Made by a program: the position numbers and the translations under genes. From Pseudoflavitalea sp. G-6-1-2 (lineage in GTDB: Bacteria; Bacteroidota; Bacteroidia; Chitinophagales; Chitinophagaceae): a stretch of 64,000 nucleotides of DNA. The notes under the pieces are model-generated. The model worked only from the letters and a program-made list of their open reading frames with translations. It had not been told where the DNA came from and did no database searches. Positions 10,504 to 18,696 of this stretch are shown in pieces; the stretch's first letter is position 1, and the number at the start of each line of letters is the position of its first letter. The DNA is taken from the NCBI RefSeq assembly GCF_012927185.1, contig NZ_JABBGB010000002.1, positions 1,798,001 through 1,862,000 on the forward strand. Direction: 5' to 3'.

Positions 10504-11142
10504 CTACTTTTGTTTTTCCAGCAATGTTCTGAAAGAGCTCATAGTAGTAAACAGATTATTCCTTACAATGGGGTCCGAGATCCAGCGGGGCACTTTCTTG
10601 CTGCGGTTGGTGGATACGAAATACGATACGCGCATCTGCCCGTTTCCCGCATCTTCCAGTTGCCATTTCCCTTTGGTACCGGTGATGCGCGTTACATCTT
10701 CCGTAACCGGAAACTGATTGTTCACTACGCTTTCAAAATGGATGCTGCCCGTGAGGGATTTGCTGAGGTCTTTTTGCACAGAATAAGACAGGCAGCAATC
10801 CTGGTCGCCCACTGGCCATGGGATGCTGTATCTTGTGTAAGTGATCCAGCTGGTGCGGCTGCCTGCATGCAGCACGTTGTATTTCCGGGCATTGATATTC
10901 CACTCTTTTCCTTTTGTCTGATCGGTGAGCAAACTGATCACTGCATCTACATCTGCACGCACTGTAAAAACGGCTTTGATCTCGCGCACCTGTTCACCCT
11001 GTCCGTCTGGTATCCATCTTTCATACAGAGAAATCACTTCATCTTTCTTAACCAGTTTATACTCTCCTTCTCCTGCAACACCTGCATAAAGCGACTGTAC
11101 CAGCAACACCAGAAGACAGCCAAGTACCTGTAAGTTCTTCAT
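10504..11142 (-). CDS. Exported START-domain lipid-binding protein
   Basis: The 212-residue product has a short signal peptide (about residues 1-20, LLVLLVQSLYAGVAG). A single START/SRPBCC-type helix-grip domain follows, covering nearly the whole mature protein. Recognisable family features are ISLYERW, the AVFTVRADVDAVISLLTD segment, W-x-Y-TRYSIPWPVGDQDC in the middle, and a C-terminal helix beginning near ISDPIVRNNLFTTM. START domains hold a lipid or other hydrophobic ligand in a cavity. Bacterial exported members are mostly uncharacterised, and no ligand can be read from sequence. It lies 96 bp upstream of the YihY gene and downstream of a lipid acyltransferase, so a role in envelope lipid handling is a reasonable guess. 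A stem-loop lies about 40 nt before its start. Confidence 0.85.
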   Translation of the reverse strand: MKNLQVLGCLLVLLVQSLYAGVAGEGEYKLVKKDEVISLYERWIPDGQGEQVREIKAVFTVRADVDAVISLLTDQTKGKEWNINARKYNVLHAGSRTSWITYTRYSIPWPVGDQDCCLSYSVQKDLSKSLTGSIHFESVVNNQFPVTEDVTRITGTKGKWQLEDAGNGQMRVSYFVSTNRSKKVPRWISDPIVRNNLFTTMSSFRTLLEKQK

Positions 11143-11179
11143 GTCTTTTCGTTTAATTATTAAACAATTTTAAGCGGCT

Positions 11180-11201
11180 TATCCCCTATTGCCGGGGGAT
11201 A
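11180..11201 (-). other. Stem-loop in leader of START-domain gene
   Basis: The inverted repeat TATCCCC / GGGGATA has 7 bp arms and an 8 nt loop, and lies 38-58 nt upstream of the START-domain start codon. There is no T-run on either strand, so it is not a normal intrinsic terminator. It may be a 5' UTR structure or mark the end of the acyltransferase transcript. Confidence 0.4.
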
Positions 11202-11297
11202 AATCCCAAACCATCAGGGTACAAAAATGTATAATGAGTTGCGCCGGGCATGGGAATTTCTGGTGACCTGTTGAATTATGCCGATGAATTGTAAGCC

Positions 11298-12167
11298 TTA
11301 TCTTTTCCAACGCTTATGTGTCCATAACCAGCCATAGGGCGCTTCCTTGATATTCTCAGTCAGCAGATCCACATATTGTTTTGTTATGGCTGTTTCTTTT
11401 GCCAACTCCGCAGCCTCGCAAACAGGCACGCATCTAACTGTGTAATGTCCTTTTGAAGGCTGCGTTATATGCAGATATACAACTGCCGAATGGCTGGCCC
11501 GCGCCAGTTTTTCCATGCCCGAAAACACATAGGTTTGCTGATTCAGCAATTCGAATTTGAATTTATCTTCTGTTATCCGCGGGCATTGATCGGCCAGAAA
11601 AAGATAGACGGAAGGAGATGATTTTTGCGTGATCATATGCCGGATCACCGATCTGTCGGGGATCAGCTTCATGCCAAAACGCCCGCGCAGCTTGATCATC
11701 AGCCTGTTCATCATCCCGAAACGCAGCGGTTTGTATACTGCATACATTGGATGATCAAGTTTGTACGGCATAAAATTCAGCATCTCCCAATTGCCGCAAT
11801 GGCCCAGGCAGGCAATCACATTCCGTCCTTCATTCACATGCCTGTCGATGAGTTCAAGGTTCTCGAATACGATTCTCTTTTCGAGTATTTCAACCGGTAC
11901 GGACACACTTTTGATAATTTCTGCAAAATAGTCGGCAAAAGAAACGTAGAACTTTTTAACGATGCCACAGATCTCATTGTACCGCATTTCGGGAAATGAC
12001 CGCGCAATGTTCTGAATTACGATTGCCTTTCTGTATCCGATCACCTTATACACAAGGGAATACGCAAAAGAGGCCATGGAATACAGCGCAGACATAGGTA
12101 TCATACTCGCCACATAAATAAGGCCATACACACTTCTATATCCAAATACCTGCAGAGTTTGTTTCAT
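11298..12167 (-). CDS. Lysophospholipid / lipid A acyltransferase (LpxL/HtrB superfamily)
   Basis: The 289-residue protein has an N-terminal membrane helix (GLIYVASMIPMSALYSMASF) and the catalytic H-x4-E motif in LGHCGNWEML (about residues 117-126). It also has a conserved basic VYKPLRF-x-MMNRLMIKLRGRFG segment and LFLADQCPR, all typical of late acyltransferases that transfer an acyl chain to lipid A precursors or to ornithine/serine lipids. Family length is about 290 residues, so I place the start at the Met at 12167 (MKQTLQV). An in-frame ATG 13 codons upstream, at 12206, is possible, but the extension would be encoded by a small inverted repeat (ACCGGTTTT/CAAACCGG) and matches nothing in the family. 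Substrate is inferred only from the superfamily. The gene diverges from the S74-domain gene. Confidence 0.85.
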   Translation of the reverse strand: MKQTLQVFGYRSVYGLIYVASMIPMSALYSMASFAYSLVYKVIGYRKAIVIQNIARSFPEMRYNEICGIVKKFYVSFADYFAEIIKSVSVPVEILEKRIVFENLELIDRHVNEGRNVIACLGHCGNWEMLNFMPYKLDHPMYAVYKPLRFGMMNRLMIKLRGRFGMKLIPDRSVIRHMITQKSSPSVYLFLADQCPRITEDKFKFELLNQQTYVFSGMEKLARASHSAVVYLHITQPSKGHYTVRCVPVCEAAELAKETAITKQYVDLLTENIKEAPYGWLWTHKRWKR

Positions 12168-12473
12168 TTTCAGAGCTTGAATGCCGGTTTGAAAACCGGT
12201 ATACATATGAGACTACCTGAAGACAGTATACCCTAAATCCGGGGACAGTTTTTTTATGCATTATGCCTCCACTCAGTCTTTTTTTATAACTTTATAGCAC
12301 TTCCTTAACGAATTCATTTCCCTGTCCTTTTACACGTTTTCACAAGATTGTCCCTGCACAATCGGTAAGTCCTGTTTTCTTTCTCTGAAGTCTGAAGTAG
12401 CGATACGTATTGTTGTCCGGTCACCGGGCAATGGTTATTCCGTAAAAAAAACCGATTCAAAAACAAACAATTG

Positions 12474-13691
12474 ATGCTTATGTGCAACACTCTACGCTTT
12501 GATGGCGGCCAATTCCGCAAAGCCCTTTCAGCAAAACCTAACAGAAACGCTTACTTCAGACAATATCGCAGCCTGGCTGGCACTTTAGCGATGGCGATGC
12601 TTTTGATTCCTGCATTGCTTCGTGCGCAGGTACCGGATACTTTAGCGGCATTCCGCGATGCCTCACTCAATACCCGCATGAGCTTGCACGTAAATGGCGG
12701 GCTGTTCGTTGGCGGAGACTTCGATGGAAATCCCGGAAAAATTCTGGCAGAAGGTGCGGGTACGCGAATGCTTTGGTATCCTGAAAAAGCGGCATTCCGT
12801 GCAGGACAAACCACAGGCACTTTCTGGGATGATGCCAATATTGGATCATGGTCTCTGGCAATTGGAGAAGATACCAGAGCATCTGCAGATAACGCCGTTG
12901 CTTTTGGTAAAAGATGTGTGGCAGCGCAGGTCTCCAGCTTCGCTGTAGGTGAACAAAACACGGCCAGTGGCGCGGCTTCCGTGGCGATGGGCTATCATGC
13001 ACATACCAATGCAAGGCAGGGAAGTTTTGTATTTGCCGATCGCTCAACTGTAGACACACTCAGAGCAGGAGTTAACCATAGCGCTAACTGGCGTGTATCT
13101 GGTGGCTTCCGCATATTCACTGCATCCAACCTCAGTACAGGCGTTACCCTTCAGTCGGGTGCCAGTGTCAGCAACTGGGGCCAGTCGAATGCAGTGATCT
13201 CCACCTCCACCGGAGCTTATCTCTCTACAAGTGGCGTATGGACCAATACTTCCGATGTGCATCGCAAACGCAATTTTCAGGATATTTCAGACAATGATAT
13301 ACTGGCCAGGATCTGCAGACTGCCGATCAAAAGCTGGAACTACAAAACTGAAAATGATCAGATCAGACATATCGGCCCTACTGCTCAGGACTTCTATGCT
13401 GCATTCGGATTGGGAACCGATGAAAAAGCCATCGGCACAGTGGATGCGGATGGAGTTGCACTCGCAGGCATTCAGGCCCTCGATGCCAGAACGAACCTGC
13501 ATACACAACACATGAAGACATTGGCTTCGGAAAATGAATTACTGCAGCAACGATTGACTGCACTTGAAAAAATTGTTGCATCGGGCAAAAACGAACAGGC
13601 AGGATTGTCCATTCCGTTGTTCCTGCTGATTGCAGGAGTTGGGATCGGATTGATGCTGGGCAGAAAGCGCCGTTCCGCATCTGCCAGATAG
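12474..13691 (+). CDS. Tail-fibre-like surface protein with S74 intramolecular chaperone
   Basis: The roughly 405-residue protein has a long basic N-terminus leading into a signal-like segment (GTLAMAMLLIPALLRAQ). A region of short glycine-rich head repeats like those of YadA follows (ADNAVAFGKRC, SSFAVGEQN, GAASVAMGYHAHT, about residues 140-190). A peptidase S74 chaperone domain begins at TSDVHRKRNF near residue 260 and includes RHIGPTAQDFYAAFGLG and VDADGVALAGIQAL. Family knowledge: S74 domains trimerise beta-structured fibres and often cleave themselves at the serine of the SD motif, which is present. After it come a predicted coiled coil (ENELLQQRLTALEKIV) and a hydrophobic segment with a basic end (LFLLIAGVGIGLMLGRKRR). 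The start is ATG at 12474 or 12480; a TTG at 12471 is less likely. Confidence 0.85.
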   Translation: MLMCNTLRFDGGQFRKALSAKPNRNAYFRQYRSLAGTLAMAMLLIPALLRAQVPDTLAAFRDASLNTRMSLHVNGGLFVGGDFDGNPGKILAEGAGTRMLWYPEKAAFRAGQTTGTFWDDANIGSWSLAIGEDTRASADNAVAFGKRCVAAQVSSFAVGEQNTASGAASVAMGYHAHTNARQGSFVFADRSTVDTLRAGVNHSANWRVSGGFRIFTASNLSTGVTLQSGASVSNWGQSNAVISTSTGAYLSTSGVWTNTSDVHRKRNFQDISDNDILARICRLPIKSWNYKTENDQIRHIGPTAQDFYAAFGLGTDEKAIGTVDADGVALAGIQALDARTNLHTQHMKTLASENELLQQRLTALEKIVASGKNEQAGLSIPLFLLIAGVGIGLMLGRKRRSASAR

Positions 13692-13734
13692 AGCACCCTG
13701 ATCGCAACACCATTCATGTGTAAAAAAAATCAAC

Positions 13735-14718
13735 ATGCGAATTATTCAAATAATGCTTGCATTGCTTTCAACCGGTTATGCATCCGTTGCACAGCAAATA
13801 GTGGTCGGGAACGGACAACTGGTGATCAATGCGGGAACTCAGTTTTCATTTAACGGGTTATTGTTCAATCCTACATCACCTGTAACGCTAACAAATACAT
13901 CAGCCAACAGAAATGCTACGGTGACCAACACATTTACAGATCCGTATGTGAGCAGGGTTTTTCTGATAGCGCCATCACCATTTCTTTTTAGTGGAAACAT
14001 CCGGTTTCCATATGCGGACAGCGAGCTGAATGGGCTGGCCGAATCAACCCTGAAAGTGGTTTCCTGGAATGGCAGTGCCTGGCAACTGGCAGGAACAAGT
14101 ACACCCGATGCCACCAATAATTTCGTGGATGCAACGGGCTTAACCAATCTGCCGGTGAACGAGCTGATACTTGCCGCATCAGCTGCACTCCCATTGCAAT
14201 GGGTATCGGTATCTGCATCGCGCAAAGAAGATGCAGTGAACATACAATGGATCACCGAACAGGAATATCAGGTGAGTCATTTCGATGTAGAACGAAGCAC
14301 CAATGCGCAGCAGTGGACTGTAGCTGCCGCCCGCATACCTGCCACCAATCAATCGAACAGAAGTACGTATCAGCACACCGATCGTCCCGGATATGCCGGA
14401 ACATTGTACTACCGTATACGGCAAACCGATCTGGACGGCAGACAAACGATTTCCAAAATAGTGCTTGTTGCTCCCGGAAGATTGAGCAATCAGATGACCA
14501 TCTTACCAAACCCGGCAAAATCGTATTTCAGCATTGCAGGTGTAGCTTCCGGTAATGTTGTTCAGGTTTCTGTATTTACTTCGGGAGGCATGATGGTTAA
14601 AACATGGAAAGGATATCAGGAACAATATCATCTGACTTCAGTTCCTGCGGGAACTTACCTGGTGAGGATCAAAACAGCAGACGGCAAAGAGACATCCAGT
14701 CAATTGCTGATCAGATAG
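13735..14718 (+). CDS. T9SS type A sorting domain-containing secreted protein
   Basis: The 327-residue protein has a signal peptide (residues 1-19, ending SVAQQ) and a beta-rich N-terminal half, including a stretch like NGSAWQLAGTSTPDATNNF. A fibronectin-III-like segment follows (about 155-245, LPLQWVSVSASRKEDAVNI and YYRIRQTDLDGRQTIS). The last 80 residues form a type IX secretion C-terminal domain with the usual hallmarks: MTILPNPAKSYFSI, a GG/M-x-V strand, VPAGTYLVRIKT and a terminal SQLLIR. The protein should therefore cross the outer membrane through the type IX system and be anchored or released at the surface. It lies 43 bp after the S74 protein gene, is followed by a clean intrinsic terminator, and is probably co-transcribed with that gene. 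Its ligand is unknown. Confidence 0.9.
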   Translation: MRIIQIMLALLSTGYASVAQQIVVGNGQLVINAGTQFSFNGLLFNPTSPVTLTNTSANRNATVTNTFTDPYVSRVFLIAPSPFLFSGNIRFPYADSELNGLAESTLKVVSWNGSAWQLAGTSTPDATNNFVDATGLTNLPVNELILAASAALPLQWVSVSASRKEDAVNIQWITEQEYQVSHFDVERSTNAQQWTVAAARIPATNQSNRSTYQHTDRPGYAGTLYYRIRQTDLDGRQTISKIVLVAPGRLSNQMTILPNPAKSYFSIAGVASGNVVQVSVFTSGGMMVKTWKGYQEQYHLTSVPAGTYLVRIKTADGKETSSQLLIR

Positions 14719-14767
14719 GAGAACATCATAGCAGACCATGATAATTTCTACATAATCTTTCTTGCCG

Positions 14768-14803
14768 AAGGCGGTGCGATACTAAAATTGCACCGCCTTT
14801 TTC
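14768..14803 (+). terminator. Intrinsic terminator after T9SS cargo gene
   Basis: A perfect 10 bp stem (AAGGCGGTGC / GCACCGCCTT) with a 12 nt loop runs into TTTTC, 50 bp after the stop codon of the upstream plus-strand gene. Confidence 0.85.
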
Positions 14804-15514
14804 TAAGGGTAGCACTTACGGCCTCTGCCTGAAAAAGTGCAAAATAGCAACCAATAAAGTTATCCTGTAAAATCACTTCCGGAACGCCTAAACATCCATC
14901 CTTCTATAGACAGGAAACGGCGTTTCATCGATCAGGTTCCTGGCCATTAATATTTGTGTATCTGCAAATTTCGTCTCCTATCCTTCAGCAATTATTCATC
15001 AATCAATCTCCATCAACGCCAGAACTGACAAGGCTTTCAAAAGACTTCAAATATCCACTGCATCATTATCCCCTTCATTTTACACATGCTACGTATCATA
15101 GAAAAAAGGCAACCCATAGTAAAAAAAAGCATAACACTATGTGCCGGAATTATTTTTTACCTATCCTTGTTTTTACCAAATAATCTGTACATTAGAGTTA
15201 CAATCTTATCATGTACCCTAGATCTGAGAAGGCCTCTGCAGCCTGCTCAACAAACTGCTTTCCTGTTTCAGAGATAAGCAGAAGATCGTTGATATTTCTT
15301 CTAAGCTGCGCACGCAGTATGCCATGATTACCAAAGTTTTTTAGCCAATATCATTGGTGAGCACTGTTCTGTGAACCGGCTTTTGCTGGAATGGCTGTTC
15401 CATGCAGGTGATATTCCTATTTCATATTCGTAAGGCCCATTTACATTTTTTCCATATTTCCCTGAATGCTGCGAAGCATTTCACGACTGTTATTCAATTA
15501 AAACAAAACTGACA
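14804..15514. other. Long intergenic region upstream of susC
   Basis: About 710 bp without a convincing intact gene. It is AT-rich, with several A-runs. The only coding-like signal is a frame-disrupted short minus-strand ORF at 15198-15403 (separate entry). The last 50 bp hold a small hairpin (AATGC/GCATT near 15465-15480) and an AT-rich leader before the susC ATG. No clear TAnnTTTG promoter element was found. Confidence 0.5.
15198..15403 (-). pseudogene. Possible frameshifted small ORF of unknown function
   Basis: On the minus strand an ATG at 15403 opens a 20-codon frame ending ...RTVLTNDIG and a stop. One nucleotide back, the next frame continues as LKNFGNHGILRAQLRRNIN and runs through an amphipathic, helix-like sequence (ISETGKQFVEQAAEAFSDLG) to a stop at 15198. 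The total, 206 bp, is one base short of a whole number of codons, as expected for a single deletion near the TAAAAAAC run. I do not recognise the protein. It could be chance, as the frame is short. Confidence 0.22.
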
Positions 15515-18500
15515 ATGAGAAAAAATTTCAGATTACTTCACTGTGTGCTGGTGTTTCTGGCGTTGCTGTTTGCCGGAAATATTTACGCACAAACAAAAAC
15601 AGTTACCGGAAAGGTAACTGATGCATTGGGAAACCCCATTGGAGGCGCTTCCATTATCATCAAAGGAAAACAAACCGGTACAACCTCCGATGCAGATGGC
15701 AAATTTTCCATTGCTGTGAATCCGGGAGATGTGTTGTCTGTTTCCGGTGTGAGTTATGAAACAAAGGACATAAAAATAAATCAGAACACTACGTATACCG
15801 TAAGCCTGAAATCGAATGAATCTGTGTTAGGGGAGATCATTGTAACAGGCGTTGCCGGCGCTACTTCCAGAGCAAAAATGACGGTTTCGGTAACCAAGAT
15901 CACATCAGACAAACTCAATGCCGTTCCACCCAACTCACTGTCCTCTGCATTAACCGGTAAAGTAGCAGGTCTCAAAGCCACTTCATTCGGAGGGATGCCT
16001 GGAGAATCACTGGACATACAATTGAGAGCCGATAACAACCTGAACGTAGGCTCATCACCATTGATTCTGATCGACGGAGTTATTATGACCGGATCTCTCG
16101 CAGACGTAAACTCAGACGACGTTGAATCCATTGAAGTAGTAAAAGGCGCCGCCGCATCTGCATTGTATGGATCGAGAGCAGGCAATGGCGTTATTTCCAT
16201 CATTACCAAACGCGGAAAATTCATAGCGGCCAACAAGCCGGCCATCACTGTTAGAAATGAATATGGCATTCAGCAACTGGCAAGCGAACTGAAAGTTGCC
16301 AATGCACATCCTTATAAACTGGCCAGCGACTGGGAAAGCGCCAAAGGAAGATATACCAAATATGATGGTGTTACCTATCCCGGAGATTACATGGGAGCCG
16401 GGTTCAATCTGGGCATCAAAGGAGATAGAAAGATAGATGATGATCATTACTTAGACAATCCCTACGGTGTTTTCAGAAACCAGCAGAAGGAGTTCTTCGT
16501 TCGTGGCTACAACTACACCAACTTCGTTTCGGTTGCCAACAGAACAGAGAGGAACAATATTTACGCCTCATTCGAAAACAATGCGCAACGCGGTGTAATC
16601 GCTTTAACCAATGGCTATAAAAGACAGAACATCAGATTCAATCTCGATCAGGAAATCACTCCCTGGCTGAAGTTCAGCATGTCTAATCTGTACATTCTCC
16701 GCAGCGTTCAATACCCCGGCACAAACAATAGCGGTGATGGACTTTCACCAGCCAATGCAGGTGGCATCTTCTACGCTATCGCACGCCAGGAGCGCGATGT
16801 AGACCTCGGCGGTCTCAACCCCGATGGCCAGCCATATTATTTGCGCTCCAATCAGTTTATTCAGGAAGCTACCAATCCATTATACGATCTCTACAAAAGA
16901 AAGAGAAATGAGAAAACCAATCGCTGGCTCGGAAACTTTGCCATGAATCTCAGGCTCACCAAGTGGGCGAATGTAGATGTTTCCCATTCGATTGAAATGG
17001 AGAACTACAAATACACCATCATCACTCCCAAAGATTTCTGGACTCAATCCGGCGGAACAGATGCCAACAATAAAATGTCGTACACAGACGGAGGCATGTC
17101 CGTAGCGAATTCCAAAACCAATAATCAGAATACGCAGGTAACAGTAAATCTAAGCGGCGATTTCGGAGATTTCTCCCTGAAAGGAAAACTCTCCTATTTG
17201 TATGAAAGCCGGAAGTACAGTTACGATTATATGTCGGGCAGCAAGTTCAAGATCTCCGGGATAGAAAACTTCAAAAACTTCGACCAGAAAAACATCAGCA
17301 CCAACTCTTATGAAGAAACCGAGAAGGCACAAAACTATTTTGCCATCCTCGGTGTGGATTACAAAGGGAAACTCCTGCTCGATGGAATGTTCCGCTACGA
17401 CGGATCTTCTTTGTTCGGCAGTGATGCCCGCTGGAATCCCTACTACAGAATATCAGCTGCCTACCGCATCAGTCAGGATCTCCATATCGACGGAATTGAT
17501 GAATTGAAGATCCGTGCAGCACGCGGTATCTCCGGTATCAGACCTGGCTTCGACTGGCATTATGAAACTTACTCTCTTGCCAATGGCAAAGCAGAACCCA
17601 GACAAAAGGGGAACACCAATCTGAAACCATCGAAGACCACAGAAAATGAAGTAGGATTGAACGTTGGATTCCTCAACAAATTCAATCTCGAACTGATCTA
17701 CGCCAGTTCAGTTACGGAAGATCAGTTCCTCAACATTCCGTTGATCACATTCCTGAACGATGGCTTTTCTTCACAATATCAAAATGCAGGTACCGTAAAG
17801 TCGAATACCATTGAAGCAACTTTCGGTGCCAACTGGATAAAAACAAAGGACTTCTCCTGGAACTCCAACATCGTTTTCTCACGTACCAGACAAAAGATCA
17901 CTTCATTGCCAAGAGCGCCTTATCTGCTGGGCTCCGCCTCATTGGGCGATCAGCAAATGATCTGGATCAAAGAAGGAGAAACATACGGAGCCATGTATGG
18001 CTATCAGTTTGTACGCACGCTCGATCAGATGGCCCAGCAACTTCCTTCCGGCAAAGGCATCGGCGATTATGAAGTGAACTCCGATGGTTATGTAGTGCCC
18101 AAAGGATCTCAGGGAACTCCCAATGAATTGCCGGTTCGCCTGAAAGAAAACGGTGCCGACTGGTATGGCAAGATCGGTGATGGCAATCCAAAATTCATGA
18201 TGGGTATTTCAAATACACTCAACTACAAAAACTTTACGCTGTATTTTCTGCTCGACTGGAAAAATGGCGGAGACATCTACAATGGTAAGGAGCAAAGGCT
18301 CGCATTCAACTATGTTAGCCAGAGAATGGACATGACCAATGTAGCTCCGGATAAAAAGAAAGCATACGACTACTGGGCAACCGGCCTGTACGATAAGAAC
18401 GATGCCAACAAATACTGGGTAGAAGATGGAAGCTATCTGAAACTGAGGGAGCTGGCCATTGGTTACTCGATCCCACGCAAGGCGTTGAATCATTTGTTCA

Positions 18501-18676
18501 ATGGAAAAAATATTTTCAAAGGTGCAAATTTCAGAGCGATAGGAAGAAACCTGCTGACGTTTACCAATTACTCAGGGTATGATCCTGAGATCGGTTCTAT
18601 CAGAATTCCATATGATGGCATCTATGCGAACCCCAACTATCGCAACTATTCATTCTCATTAACGCTGGAATTCTAA
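15515..18676 (+). CDS. SusC/RagA family TonB-linked outer membrane protein
   Basis: The 1053-residue protein has a signal peptide (1-25, ending NIYAQ) and a carboxypeptidase-D-like regulatory domain (about 28-108, VTGKVTDALGNPIGGASI). A TonB-box-like GEIIVTG follows at about 107-113. The plug (about 115-240) has LILIDGVIMTG, DVESIEVVKGAAASALYG and NGVISIITKRG, and a long beta-barrel ends in an aromatic residue (SLTLEF). SusC proteins import a substrate held by the SusD lipoprotein, with energy from TonB. There is no N-terminal STN domain, so this copy is probably not part of a sigma/anti-sigma signalling circuit, and no such genes adjoin it. The susD gene follows after 20 bp. The substrate cannot be told, as there is no glycoside hydrolase, lyase or peptidase nearby. 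Confidence 0.95.
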   Translation: MRKNFRLLHCVLVFLALLFAGNIYAQTKTVTGKVTDALGNPIGGASIIIKGKQTGTTSDADGKFSIAVNPGDVLSVSGVSYETKDIKINQNTTYTVSLKSNESVLGEIIVTGVAGATSRAKMTVSVTKITSDKLNAVPPNSLSSALTGKVAGLKATSFGGMPGESLDIQLRADNNLNVGSSPLILIDGVIMTGSLADVNSDDVESIEVVKGAAASALYGSRAGNGVISIITKRGKFIAANKPAITVRNEYGIQQLASELKVANAHPYKLASDWESAKGRYTKYDGVTYPGDYMGAGFNLGIKGDRKIDDDHYLDNPYGVFRNQQKEFFVRGYNYTNFVSVANRTERNNIYASFENNAQRGVIALTNGYKRQNIRFNLDQEITPWLKFSMSNLYILRSVQYPGTNNSGDGLSPANAGGIFYAIARQERDVDLGGLNPDGQPYYLRSNQFIQEATNPLYDLYKRKRNEKTNRWLGNFAMNLRLTKWANVDVSHSIEMENYKYTIITPKDFWTQSGGTDANNKMSYTDGGMSVANSKTNNQNTQVTVNLSGDFGDFSLKGKLSYLYESRKYSYDYMSGSKFKISGIENFKNFDQKNISTNSYEETEKAQNYFAILGVDYKGKLLLDGMFRYDGSSLFGSDARWNPYYRISAAYRISQDLHIDGIDELKIRAARGISGIRPGFDWHYETYSLANGKAEPRQKGNTNLKPSKTTENEVGLNVGFLNKFNLELIYASSVTEDQFLNIPLITFLNDGFSSQYQNAGTVKSNTIEATFGANWIKTKDFSWNSNIVFSRTRQKITSLPRAPYLLGSASLGDQQMIWIKEGETYGAMYGYQFVRTLDQMAQQLPSGKGIGDYEVNSDGYVVPKGSQGTPNELPVRLKENGADWYGKIGDGNPKFMMGISNTLNYKNFTLYFLLDWKNGGDIYNGKEQRLAFNYVSQRMDMTNVAPDKKKAYDYWATGLYDKNDANKYWVEDGSYLKLRELAIGYSIPRKALNHLFNGKNIFKGANFRAIGRNLLTFTNYSGYDPEIGSIRIPYDGIYANPNYRNYSFSLTLEF

Positions 18677-18696
18677 CACCTGCAAACTTAACAACG

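Noticed and set aside
12314-12520. 68-codon minus-strand frame upstream of the S74 gene
   Set aside because: It overlaps the start of the well-supported plus-strand gene and shows no recognisable features.
12474-13691. Prophage remnant suggested by the tail-fibre S74 domain
   Set aside because: No other phage genes lie nearby; S74 domains are also common in Bacteroidota surface proteins, and this one has a signal peptide and membrane helix.
14956-15277. Two short plus-strand frames (75 and 63 codons) in the gap before susC
   Set aside because: The composition is that of translated AT-rich noncoding DNA; there is no good start context, and they overlap each other in different frames.
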